Shown piece by piece: positions 1-9,995 of a DNA stretch of 64,000 nucleotides (the first letter of the stretch is position 1; each line of letters opens with the position of its first letter). The position numbers and the translations under genes were made by a program. The stretch is from Nymphalis io (lineage: Eukaryota > Arthropoda > Insecta > Lepidoptera > Nymphalidae), in the NCBI RefSeq assembly GCF_905147045.1, contig NC_065888.1:5089001-5153000 (forward strand), given 5' to 3'. The notes below the pieces were generated by a model. That model worked only from the letters and a program-made list of their open reading frames with translations, had not been told where the DNA came from and ran no database searches.

Positions 1-48
1 CAATATTTTCGGGTAATTCAAGGGTATAACTAAAAGCTAACATTTTAC

Positions 49-261
49 CTCGTCACGTGCATACGCCTTTCTCTTCGGCGGTTCAGAGTGTGGTCTATCA
101 TGGGGTGAAAGGGGCTGAACGGGGAACCGGTTAGTAGGTGGAGGGGCAGCGAGTGGAGAGCGCCGGGCCACTGGCGATAACCGCCGGGGGGGCTCAGGGG
201 AGTTTGCCCGGATGAAATTCGTGACGTGAGTGCGTTCTGGGCTCCGTCGGGGCGCTTCCAC
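49..261 (-). CDS. Internal exon, Ser-Pro-rich, last one inside the window
   Basis: The exon is 71 codons long and phase 0 at both ends. The acceptor 'gatttaaag' is weak in pyrimidines; the donor is 'gtaaaa'. It encodes repeated SPxR-type motifs and ends AYARDE. The gene continues leftwards out of the window. Confidence 0.68.
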
Positions 262-3200
262 CTTTAAATCATTCAGGCTCGAATAATACAAAAAGTAAAA
301 GGATTAATCTACAAAATACTAAAACTTAATCGAAACGTAACTTCATTGAAATAAATAACTGAATATTTGTGACATAGACGCAAAATTTTTATTAGGTGAT
401 TAATAAAGAATTCAAAAAGTTTTATAACAAATGCAATTTAGTAGCAATACAAAAAGCTTAAAGTATACCTCAGTAGCTCTCAGTTCTCTAATCCTTGGGT
501 TATGAGGTGGTTCTATCGGTGCTCTTGATACTGTAACGAGTAATTTCTCCGCCTCTCGTATCAATTCTCGGTATTTTCTCTCCGCTTCTCTGTCGGCTTC
601 CATCAGCGGATCTCGCTCACGTACTGGGGGTGCGGATGGCGCCTGACACCGACGACGCATTCTAGGAGGAGTAGCGCCTGAAATTGTCAATTATTTTTTT
701 ATTTAGTTTGCAAAGTTAAGAGATTATTAATAAAATAATTATTTGTATTATATTATTATATTGATTTGCTTGTGTAATTTCCATAATACAATATTTTTAC
801 ACGAACCTGCAGAACGTGGTGGTCTTCGTGGCGGTCTACGTCTCCTAGCTCTTCGTCTACTTGGTGAAGATGCACTATCTGGTTCATCCTCATCTCCCCC
901 ATCCAAACCCGTGTCTCCGTCAGAATCAACGTCAGCATCTGAAAGTATAGCTGTTTCTCTCCCCCTGGTCTTTATTCCTCTACACTCTTCATCACTTGAC
1001 ACTCCACCTCTGTAATATGAGGATCTGTAAGGCTCTGGTGATAGGTGGGGAGATAAATGTGGCGACAGATGCGGCGATAAATGTGGCGACCTGGAAAACA
1101 AAACGTCACATGTTATGTAACCATTTTAAAACGAACCTAAGATGTAATAACCATTTATTAGAATGCGTAAATCTTAACCGATGATAGCAGGTTCAAACGA
1201 ATTTATGCATTTAGTTTGTGTTTATAATTCATCTAATGCTCGACGGTGAAGGAGGAGAGGGGGCCTTTGTCCAGTATTGGGACCAAAACAGTCTTTTTCT
1301 TACTTTTCAACCTTACTTTTCATTAAAAATATAATTAATTTTATAAATATAAATATCACCTTGATCCATATTTATGTGAATCTAAAGAGTATGGCGCGTG
1401 TTGTAACTGAAATTGCGGTGGTGGAGGACATTGCAAAGATTGTTGCTGGAAGAAATGCGGAGCTCGTTTCTTTCCGTTAGGGGACGTGCCTCCTAGCCAC
1501 GGGTTAGTGCGAATACGACATCGTGGTCGAGGTGAGGGCGTGGCACAGATTGGAGGTTCTGGTATACATCTTCGCACTGTTGTACTTGAACGGCGCTGAA
1601 ATTTTAAAATAATATAGCAATAACGCTATTCACAATAATTGATTAAAATTTATATCAGGAACTTCATTATATAAAAATTAAATATTAATTTAACGTGATG
1701 TTTCCGATTTAAGACAATACATCTTTCCTAGGATATGGTATTCGTTTATATAATAAGACACCATCAATTATTGGGTCCTTACATATAAAATTGGCGTTTT
1801 GTCGTACTGACCAATCTGATCTGAAATATTTTATATCTTTGGTTAAGAGTTCCAAATTCAAATTTATAAATTTATTTAGCTGGTACATTTGAGTTTTGAA
1901 AACAGTCATTCATTTTTTTTTTCCTCGTTATATGAAATATATGAAATCACTTATATAATTCACAATATATGAAATATCGGTATATTTACGAATTCTACCG
2001 TGGCACCAGTGCTGCAGAAACAGCTCGAAGGATAAATGATGTGTACGGCGCTGGTGTCGCAAAAGAAAGCACGGTACGTTTTTGGGTCCAACGTTTTCGT
2101 TCTGGAAATTTCGACCTTCAGAACCAACCCCGTGGACGGCCGGAGACCAAAGTGGAAAATGAAGAATTAAAGGCTATTGTGGAAGCGGATCCATCACAAA
2201 GCACTTCAGAGATAGCTGCAGGCTTAGTTGTAAGTGATAAAACTGTATTAAATAGTATTGAAGCAAATCGGAAAAGTAAAAAAACTTGAACGATGGATAC
2301 CTCACCATTACCTATTTCACCATTACCTATTAATAAATTTAATTCTTATGGTAAAAAAAACGTTAACTGATAAAGCTTATTACATAATGCTAGAATATAT
2401 ACATTATAAAAAAGCGTGGAGTCGTACTTGTTTACACGTATGGACACTACGTATTTAAATTTAGAAAAAGAGTAACTAGTGAGTCTAGTAGTCTCTAGTC
2501 CGTTATTTTTTGCAGAATCTACATTTCATACCGATTATAGCTTTGCATTCGATTTGCTAACATGACGATTCAAACGTGCTTTCTAGAACCTACATAAATA
2601 AAGGTTATTTCTATTTTATTTTAATGTTGTGTAGGTATTTTTTTACCATTATTTTTTCTAGCGATAATGATGTTTAAAGTTTATATTCTATTACGTAATC
2701 TTTTAAATTAACGTCTTAAAGGTTTCAAAACAGTGTATTGATTCTTGTTTAATGTGGCTGCGCTGTTTATAAATTCCTTGAATCATTAACAGTCTATAAA
2801 ATCAGCCAACCAAACTCAAACACTGTTTATATATTATAGGAACATTTAACATGGACGGAGGACATAACATGAATGGAGGATTGAGGACATCGCGAGTGTG
2901 AGGAGGGATCCTCACACTCGCGATGTCCTCAATCCTCCATTAATCGACTTAACCCAGACCCAAGATTTATTACGCTGATAACTCGAACTTAATTCGATTA
3001 TGTTTGAAAATATAATTTTATTAAACTAACTATATTCAGTATTAATATAAACCATTACATTTTAAATGTTCGTAGAACCATCACGTACAAACTACTTAAT
3101 AAGTCAAGTTAAAATATACTCTATTCAAGAAGGCTCTCACGAACACTTTTGATTCCTAATGTCACAATTTTAATTTTAATACGGTCCCACCGGTTCGGTA

Positions 3201-6200
3201 TATAGATTCCGAAAAGAACCGGCAAGAAACTCAGAAGTTACTCTTTTCAATCAAAAAAAAATACATGTAATATACATATATATAATTATATTTATATATC
3301 TTGCATGAACATTAACAAATACTAAATTCAAACTCTTCTATCATTTATATAAGTAAAGTACAATACGCCTTATTTAAAAAAAAAAACATTAATATATATG
3401 TAATATATAATTATTTATCTAGGTAGGAATACATTTAAAAACAGAGTTTTAGTAATGTAAGCCATTAGCCATTAATGAGTTCCAAATTATGGTATTGTCA
3501 ATGCATGTCATGCAAGTTGATTAAATATAACATTTTAGTTTTATTTATATTATAGCAATTTCATATATTATAAAAGTGGCGATAAATGACATACATCATT
3601 TAAAAAAGCAATTACTGTAAAAGCTAGCTAGGTTATATGTATAATTTTTGTATAAAGATTTACTTAATATATTGTAAGTATTGATAAGTCCTAACTTCTA
3701 AGATTGTTTGCCCTTTTTAAAGTAAAAGGGCTTTACAAAAATTGCGCTCGGACTACCTAACAGCAGCCGGGCGCGGGTCTGTTATACAAGATAACATATG
3801 GGTGTCAGCATCAGTGCTCTCACTTTAAGATCACTGCGCACTATGCTCCCCAAGACAAGGAAGTGCCGTCACAAATACACGCTTGTACTTGTTAATTCGC
3901 CCCACGTTAACGTTAGCGCGATTTAAGTTACATGTAACGCCATCTATTATCATGATCGAGAACTATATTTCTCTACACTGTATTTTAGTGTAGCAGGCAC
4001 TAGGTTTAAAAAAATATTAAACTTCTTATTGATTTAAATACACAGATTTAAATAATACGTTTTTTAATTCAAATAAAAAATATACAATACAAAATAATGA
4101 ATTATGATTGACTATGTTAAAAAGAAATCTCCATATGTAGAATATTAAATTCATAATCTTTGCTTCTAAGCATATTCGCCTATAGATTAAAACCAAATTA
4201 TAAAGATAAAAAAAATGAAAACATTATAAATACAAAGGAAGGAAATTAGAAGACGGAGCTGTATAACTTTCTAAAGCTTTTAAAATAGAATATAAATTGT
4301 GATATTATCATATTAATATATTAAGACAAATTATTCTACTCGTCAGTATGGCCTTTAATGGATGTTCAGTCTTTATATAGCTCAGATAAAACGCTCCCCC
4401 ATCAATTTATCCAGTCTAGTTAATTAATAAAGTAAAGCCAGACACGCGTAAGCCCATGGTAGCAATCGATAACCAAAGTCGAAGCTTTTATGGAAATAAA
4501 ATTGTTCTATAACTGTTCTTTAGAACTTATCTACTAATGCTAAAGCATTTGATGACGTTTTTAATTAACTGCCTTGTTGGTTTTGTGGCTAATTTACAAG
4601 GCTGCAGATTGCAAGGCCTTGGGTTTAAATCCCGAATCCGGTCAATGGCAATTCTCCCTTTATAAAGTCATTGATAGTAGAAGTTATGTTATATTTATAA
4701 AAGATTTTAAGGGCAGAAAACACAATGTATTATGTATCAATTAAAAATGGTTTTATGTAATGATCCAGTATTCAAGAATGAAAAAGGAATAAATTCTTAT
4801 CACTAGCTTACATAAGAAATTTTGTTTCATTAAAAATCTTATCCAATAGAATATTAAAGGTCTACTTTTACTTAAATAATTAGTTTCTATTACGTTTTGT
4901 GCAAACGCAGCGTTCAGATACGTGTCAAACAAAAAAAAATTACAAAAAAAAAAAATTATTTTAGTATAACTTTATAATTACATTAATAAAACAGTTAGGT
5001 ACCTACTTTTTTATCATTAAAAATGGTGTTTCATGTTACTATTACTTCATTATTTAAGCGAGTTTCTTAATCGCTAATAGCTTTTATTTAAAGCCGCAGA
5101 ACAATTAATCGCTACTAGACAAATATGTTTTGTTATTTCTTGCAAGAATCAACGATTATTACGTGTTCTATTATTAAAGGCGCTGATGGCTATTAAAGAC
5201 AATGTTAGTAGGCACGCAAGGAATACATCTGAAACAAATTTACGTATAACACACTCGGACTAAATATATATGCGTGTATTCCGAGAATCAAAACGACGGC
5301 CATTAGCTTTGGTGGCAGGTTCCTCCCTTAACATTTAGAGTGGTCTAAAATAAAACTTTTTTTTATTTTAATTTATTAGTATTTTTTATTTAATACATAA
5401 TTTGTCAATAATAATAATGAACACAAGAGTGTAATAGGTATTTTTAGGTGTACCATGCACCCATAGGTATTTGTGGTTTTCATTTTGTGGAAACGCAGTT
5501 TTGACGATTTTAACGACCACACATTCTCTCAATAAATAAATAACTAAGCGATTTAGAACCGAAATATATTTTCAAGAGCGGAATTTATTTCCACGGTAGC
5601 TGATTTTTATTCGCGTGATTTCATATACCATAAATTAATATTAATAAGCTTTTGCATACCTTGAGTATTCCTTATTATATTTTTAGTTTACATTTAGTTC
5701 ATCCAATAGGCGACATTTGCTTTTGGTTATATATAAATATATGGATATTGAGGTTTAAGAATTTATTCTCAAAAAGACAGATTCACTTACATGAGAACAG
5801 TATGATAAATGTAAAGATGACAAAAAATATATTCGCCTTATAGATACTTAGTTAACGGAATGTAATATAGTAAAATAGATGTGTGTATTTTAATCGGTAC
5901 AAAAGTGGGTATTCTCTAAAATATATTTTGAGAGTTGAGACTTGAACCCGTTAACTGAGCTTACATTTTTTATATAAGATGGTAATTTGTTATATAGTTA
6001 TATATTACACATCTTAATCGTAGATTGCGAATTTACAAGCACCACTGACTTTGTGAAGTGATCAATTTGTGTTAAAAAATATATTGTCCTCGATTATTAT
6101 AAATAAATCATTCAATCGATAAATATCACACAAAATCATGTTTGTTATTAAAGATCATTTGACGGTTATATCATTTATCTATAAGAACAATAAATTACTG

Positions 6201-6958
6201 AAAAGTAATTGTAATTCGAATTGCACACAGATTTCGTGCTATGTATTTTGTATTGCATATTTATATAATTAGTACCTATAATTTCTTTATACCTAACTTC
6301 AGAAATATTAATTAAGAATTAATTAAGAAATAAATAAAGAATGAATTTAAATTGAAGCGAAACACTACATATGTCGGGAGAAATTCGAAAACATGAATCT
6401 ATCCGAAAAGAAAAGCGTATTATACATAAGAAACTAGGTTAAATATAGCATATTAAATGAATGTTATGTAAAATAAATAAGTATATAGAACTGATATTTG
6501 AATGAGCTGTCATTTTAAAGCAGTTGGTACGTATTTCTACATTTCATACGTAAATCGTATACAAGTAAATCAGTGGGGAAATCGACTAGACATCGGTTAG
6601 GCCACAAAAGACGGCGATGCTATCCCTCAGGTACAAGGAAATTGATAAATAAAATGAAAAACTCTTACTGAAATGGCAAAATCTGTTTAGAAAATATACT
6701 CGAACTCTTTTTTTTTCGTCTACAACTTCTCAATAAAATAAAATATAATATACACGAGTTTTTTATAATGCTGTTGAATTATCGAACATTTCTATGCATT
6801 GGCTCTATCCGTATATGTACTTAAAAACGCTCAATAGTTACGGGTACGCTTTTCAGAATGAAACTACGTAGACATAATTAATTTTTCAACGAGAACCTAG
6901 CAATCGCTAATTCTATGCTTTTTTTGCTTATATATCCAACAGAAATATATATATATAT

Positions 6959-7013
<55 letters not shown>

Positions 7014-7789
7014 TTTTGCAGGAATTAAACTTAATTACATTACAATTTCACGGAGTATTGACAGCACTTCAAGAACAATAGTCTCAATTTCAAACAATTT
7101 CACGTACAAATTTCAGGTAAAATGTAATTTCAATGGGCAGAATAGTCACAGCATAAATAATCCCATCAAAATAAATACCAGCGCCTTCTTTTTGTAATAA
7201 TTTAATGAACTGATCAAAAAGCACATTGATTCACAATACGCTGATTGTCTAGTACAATTACAGTTAAAATAAAATTGGTCGCGACATTTTTAGAAATCGA
7301 GACGATTGGCTATAACTTTCCGACATATAAATGTACGTAGTAAATAAGTTTTATGTTTTAGTGTACAGCTTGGAAATAAGAGTATAGGGAAGTAACAGTC
7401 ACTAACCTCTAATGCTATTATCATAAAATAAATTACAGTAAATCACAAATAGTATAATTCAAAAATAATTTCATACCAATAATTGAAATTTACCTTTGCC
7501 GGCTCGTGATAAAGGTGTGTGGTAGGTGGAGCAGGCGGCGGCGGGGGCGCAACAAGAGGAGCGGCGAGCGGAGCAGAGAGCGGAGCGGGTGCCGCGCCTG
7601 GTGACGTGCCATCCGTAGAATAACCCGTACTATACGCGCTCTCGGGGGACGACAGGTGTGGGGGAGGCAATGGTCCGGTAGACGGGGCTACTGATTGCCT
7701 AGTCGGCTTCTGTTTACGCTTCTTCGCCCGCCCTAGCTGCGCTTCCATCCATGACTTGAGCCGCGCGCCCAGCATGCCGCCGCCGGCAC
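49..7789 (-). CDS. Unidentified Pro/Arg/Ser-rich protein, five coding exons, 3' end beyond window
   Basis: Five minus-strand exons join in phase with GT-AG borders: 7494-7789, 1360-1595, 807-1090, 469-677 and 49-261, the last followed by another donor at 47-48, so the gene continues off the left edge. A likely start is the ATG at 7775-7777, giving MLGARLKSWMEAQLGRAKKR, a basic amphipathic beginning. Low-complexity Pro/Ala sequence follows, with the motif ESAYSTGYSTDGTSPG. Then come an acidic stretch (SDADVDSDGDTG), an Arg-rich block and a helical segment containing KYRELIREAEKLL. The last exon is rich in SP motifs. I recognise no catalytic domain. Composition suggests an intrinsically disordered scaffold or cytoskeletal adaptor, but that is inference. 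The first intron is about 5.9 kb and holds a mariner remnant. The exon chain is well supported by phase; the identity is unknown. Confidence 0.72.
469..677 (-). CDS. Internal exon with predicted helical segment
   Basis: The acceptor is 'caatttcag' and the donor 'gtatac'. The exon encodes the charged segment EADREAERKYRELIREAEKL, which looks like a helix or short coiled coil, and ends in phase 0. Confidence 0.75.
807..1090 (-). CDS. Internal exon with SPHL tandem repeats and acidic/Arg-rich blocks
   Basis: The acceptor is 'gttttccag' and the donor 'gttcgt'. The exon encodes four consecutive Ser-Pro-His-Leu units from a 12-bp direct repeat, then an acidic Ser/Asp-rich segment and an Arg-rich RRRARRRRPPRRPP block. 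Confidence 0.75.
1180..1283 (+). repeat. Degraded tRNA-derived SINE fragment
   Basis: It contains a B-box-like 'ggttcaaac', then 'tttataattcatct' and 'ggcctttgtccagtattggga', which match in order parts of the SINE seen in reverse at 9705-9995 and 26714-26885. It lies in an intron of the left-end gene. Confidence 0.55.
1360..1595 (-). CDS. Internal exon of the left-end gene
   Basis: The acceptor is 'aatttcag' and the donor 'gtgata'. The exon opens in phase 0 (RRSSTTVRRCIPEPP), encodes a Cys/Pro/Arg-rich then Gln-rich segment, and ends with two bases of a split codon that the next exon completes. Confidence 0.72.
1930..2510 (+). mobile_element. Truncated mariner-like element (mori-type)
   Basis: A single transposase relic sits in the large intron of the left-end gene, flanked by AT-rich DNA. 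No clear terminal inverted repeats or TA duplication could be fixed, so the borders are approximate. Only the N-terminal third of the transposase is present. Confidence 0.7.
1969..2320 (+). pseudogene. Mariner transposase N-terminal fragment, frameshifted
   Basis: The reading frame from 1969 encodes the paired helix-turn-helix DNA-binding region of a mariner transposase, with SAAETARRINDVYG, RFRSGNFDLQNQPRGRP and the second HTH around DPSQSTSEIAAG. A one-base slip near 2255-2265 moves the continuation (GKVKKLERWIPH) into another frame. The catalytic D,D domain is absent; the sequence turns into unrelated AT-rich DNA after about 2320. Motif wording resembles the mori subfamily known from Bombyx. 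The copy cannot make active transposase. Confidence 0.8.
2872..2941. repeat. Perfect inverted repeat, 33-bp arms, 4-nt loop
   Basis: Positions 2872-2904 are the exact reverse complement of 2909-2941, separated by 2905-2908 (ggga). The arms are GC-richer than their surroundings. An imperfect relative of the arm start lies just upstream (2851-2870). Confidence 0.97.
3178..3250 (+). repeat. LINE 3'-end remnant
   Basis: It contains 'accggttcggtatatagatt', 'gaaccggcaagaaactcag' and then an A-rich run. The second phrase recurs at 59469-59487 and in the next tandem unit at 61513-61531. It looks like the 3' tail of a lepidopteran non-LTR element; the family was not fixed. Confidence 0.5.
4569..4650 (+). 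repeat. Decayed tRNA-like SINE head
   Basis: The sequence 'actgccttgttggttttgtggct' followed by 'gggtttaaatccc' matches the head of the better preserved SINE at 9209, with several changes in both the A and B boxes. Confidence 0.55.
6943..7010. repeat. AT dinucleotide microsatellite
   Basis: A long run of alternating A and T, interrupted once by 'acatacat'. Confidence 0.95.
7494..7789 (-). CDS. First recognised coding exon of the left-end gene
   Basis: The exon has an acceptor 'atatgcag' and a donor 'gtaaat'. It encodes the MLGARLKSW start, a KKRKQKP basic cluster, the STGYSTDGTSPG motif and a Pro/Ala-rich tail ending HEPAK. It begins with two bases of a split codon if an upstream coding exon exists. 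An ATG seven codons in allows translation to start here. Confidence 0.72.
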
Positions 7790-9208
7790 CTGCATATGAC
7801 GACATCATGATAAACAAAGAAGTCATACGTATTTTATTTGCACGAACTCGTTTTGAAAATGAATTCCACTATGAAAGAGAATATTTGCGACAAACATAGA
7901 CACAGTTAGCTTGAAGCATTCAGTTTGATTGATTAAGAAAAACGGCTCTACAGAAAAACGTATATTAATATTGCTTTTAAAAATACTTGTTCAAAATCCC
8001 ACAGAAATAGAAACATTTATTTTCTTGTGAAAACACCAGGGCACGGTAACGGGCCGCCTAAAAGCGTGAAAGGGGAAATTTATTTTCATATTCACACAAA
8101 CGTGCGCGTTCATATCCAACAAAGGATTTACAGAAAACTGTTATGTTAAACACGAGAAGAGAGCAACCACAATTGTTTTCCCTTCTAACATTTCATCATC
8201 ATTCCCTGCCATCGAAACCCTCTCTTTGATGTAAACAAAAGTAGTGACATAAAATGTTTTATCGTCGTTTCGTCATTTCGTTGCGTTGAGACGACGGTTT
8301 GTTTCGAGCCCACGACGTTATATTTAGAGAGACCCTTCAACTTTAGAGCTATTGTCATTCTCCTCGCAGAAATCCGTGCTCATTTTATTTAATGCAACGT
8401 AATAAAAATGGAATTAAGTTTATCGATGAAAAAGTTAAGTAAGAAATTATAAGGACAAATATATTAAATACGTTTTAAAACCTTTATTAACTTATTAATT
8501 CACTTCGGTGAATAACCACGAATAATAAGTGCCGTTCAGTATAGAAGTTTCTAAAACGGCGAATCTCTAATGCATTTTATTATTTATTCGGAGGGTGAAT
8601 TATTCCCCCTAACAAAACCACTTTTAAAACATATCAGGTTCGTCTAAGTACTTACAAAATACACGTTAAAATGATTTTAATAAAATTGTATTTTTAACGT
8701 TTTTTTAATTACAAATCTATTAACGTATCAATCTTCGACTATCATACTCTGCATAAAACAGAAATGATTATAAATATTTTATATAAGTTAAAATGCAATT
8801 CCAAGTACAATAAAATTCCATTTTATGATAAGAAAAATCTGAATACTTTATTAATTCATATCTATAACGTGTATCTACGATAAACAGAACGACCTCTGAT
8901 AAAACCAGTAAGAGTTGAAACATGATACTTAACATTAAATTGTTTTATAAACAGAAACAAGAGTAAAATAATAGCCATCAGCTTAATAGAAGTCTGCAAT
9001 CGTAGCGATGGAACGTGTATATACTATATAGTCTTTTATCAATAAAAGTACAATGTCCCCTAGCAGTGTCGGGTTTCAAGAAAAACCGCCAATAGTAAAT
9101 GGGATCGCATAGAACATTATTGTCATTTGCAGTGTATATTAATGAATACATTGGACGACTTTGTTTATGTATGTTTTTACGTTTTCAAGACCACTTTATA
9201 TTTTATTT

Positions 9209-9360
9209 GACTGCCTCGTTGGTCTAGTGTCTAGATGTAAGGCCGCAGACCCGGAGGTACTGGGTTCAATTCCCAGGTCGGGAATTTAATTAAAAGCCTT
9301 TAAATAAAAGTTATTGGGTTTTTCTGTCAGAATATTTACAGTAGCAGCCCGGAGTCTGGA
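9209..9360 (+). repeat. tRNA-derived SINE
   Basis: It has an RNA polymerase III A box-like 'ttggtctagtg' and a B box 'gggttcaattccc' spaced as in a tRNA, then the non-tRNA body with 'ttattgggtttttctgtcag' and 'agcccggagtctggaagt'. The head does not fold as an intact tRNA, so this is a SINE and not a tRNA gene. Confidence 0.7.
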
Positions 9361-9419
9361 AGTACCCGAACGTAGTTGACGTATTTAAGACACGTACGAA
9401 ACGATTTGCTTCCTCGTCC

Positions 9420-9545
9420 TGATACTCACCGCTAAGATCTGGAATACCCTGCCGACGTCCGTTTTCCCCGCCACTTACAATATGGGTTATACCTTCAAGT
9501 CAGAGTGAATAGGTATCTTTTAGGCAACCATGCTCCACCTTAGAC
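9420..9545 (+). mobile_element. C-terminal scrap of a non-LTR retrotransposon ORF
   Basis: One frame reads IWNTLPTSVFPATYNMGY and then FKSE before a stop. This resembles the WNxLPxxVFPxxYNxxxFK ending of reverse transcriptase polyproteins in CR1/RTE-type LINEs. It may be the LINE that mobilised the adjacent SINE. Confidence 0.5.
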
Positions 9546-9704
9546 TGTATCTTCATTTTCCATCTTTTAAAAAAATAAAAGTCCTGCGCCTGAATTCTTT
9601 CCGGTCATATCGTATTGCCGTCCCATCGGATTATGAGAGATAGGGTTGATGAATGGATAGTGTAAAGAGTCTTATATTTTTATATATTTTTATATATGTT
9701 ATGG

Positions 9705-9995
9705 TCTCAGCCAATGAATGTCCCACTGCTGGGCTAAGGCGTCCTCTCCCTTTTTGAGGAGAAGGTTTGGACCTTATTCCACCACGCTGCTCCAATGCGG
9801 GTTAGTGGAATACACATGTGGCAGATTTTCTGTGAAATTAGACACATGCAGGTTTCCTCACGATGTTTTCGTTCTCCGTCAAACACGAGATGAATTATAA
9901 TCACAAATTAAGAACATGAAAATTGAGTGGTGCTTGCCTGGCTTTGAATCCACGATCATCGGTTAAGATTCACGCGTACTTGCCACTAGGCTTAG
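9705..9995 (-). repeat. tRNA-derived SINE, reverse orientation
   Basis: Read on the minus strand it has an A box-like 'tagtggcaagtacgcgtg', a B box-like 'ggattcaaagcc', then a body ending 'agcagtgggacattcattgg'. It matches the element at 26714-26885. Confidence 0.7.

Larger units (their letters stand above)
2511..7430. other. Intron of the left-end gene: AT-rich, few features
   Basis: Apart from the palindrome, the LINE tail, a decayed SINE at about 4569 and an AT microsatellite near 6943, I see no coding signal here. A somewhat GC-richer patch at 3740-3960 carries no clear ORF. Confidence 0.6.

Noticed and set aside
9209..9287. tRNA gene, since A and B boxes are present
   Set aside because: The head does not give a proper cloverleaf and continues into a SINE body seen elsewhere in the window.
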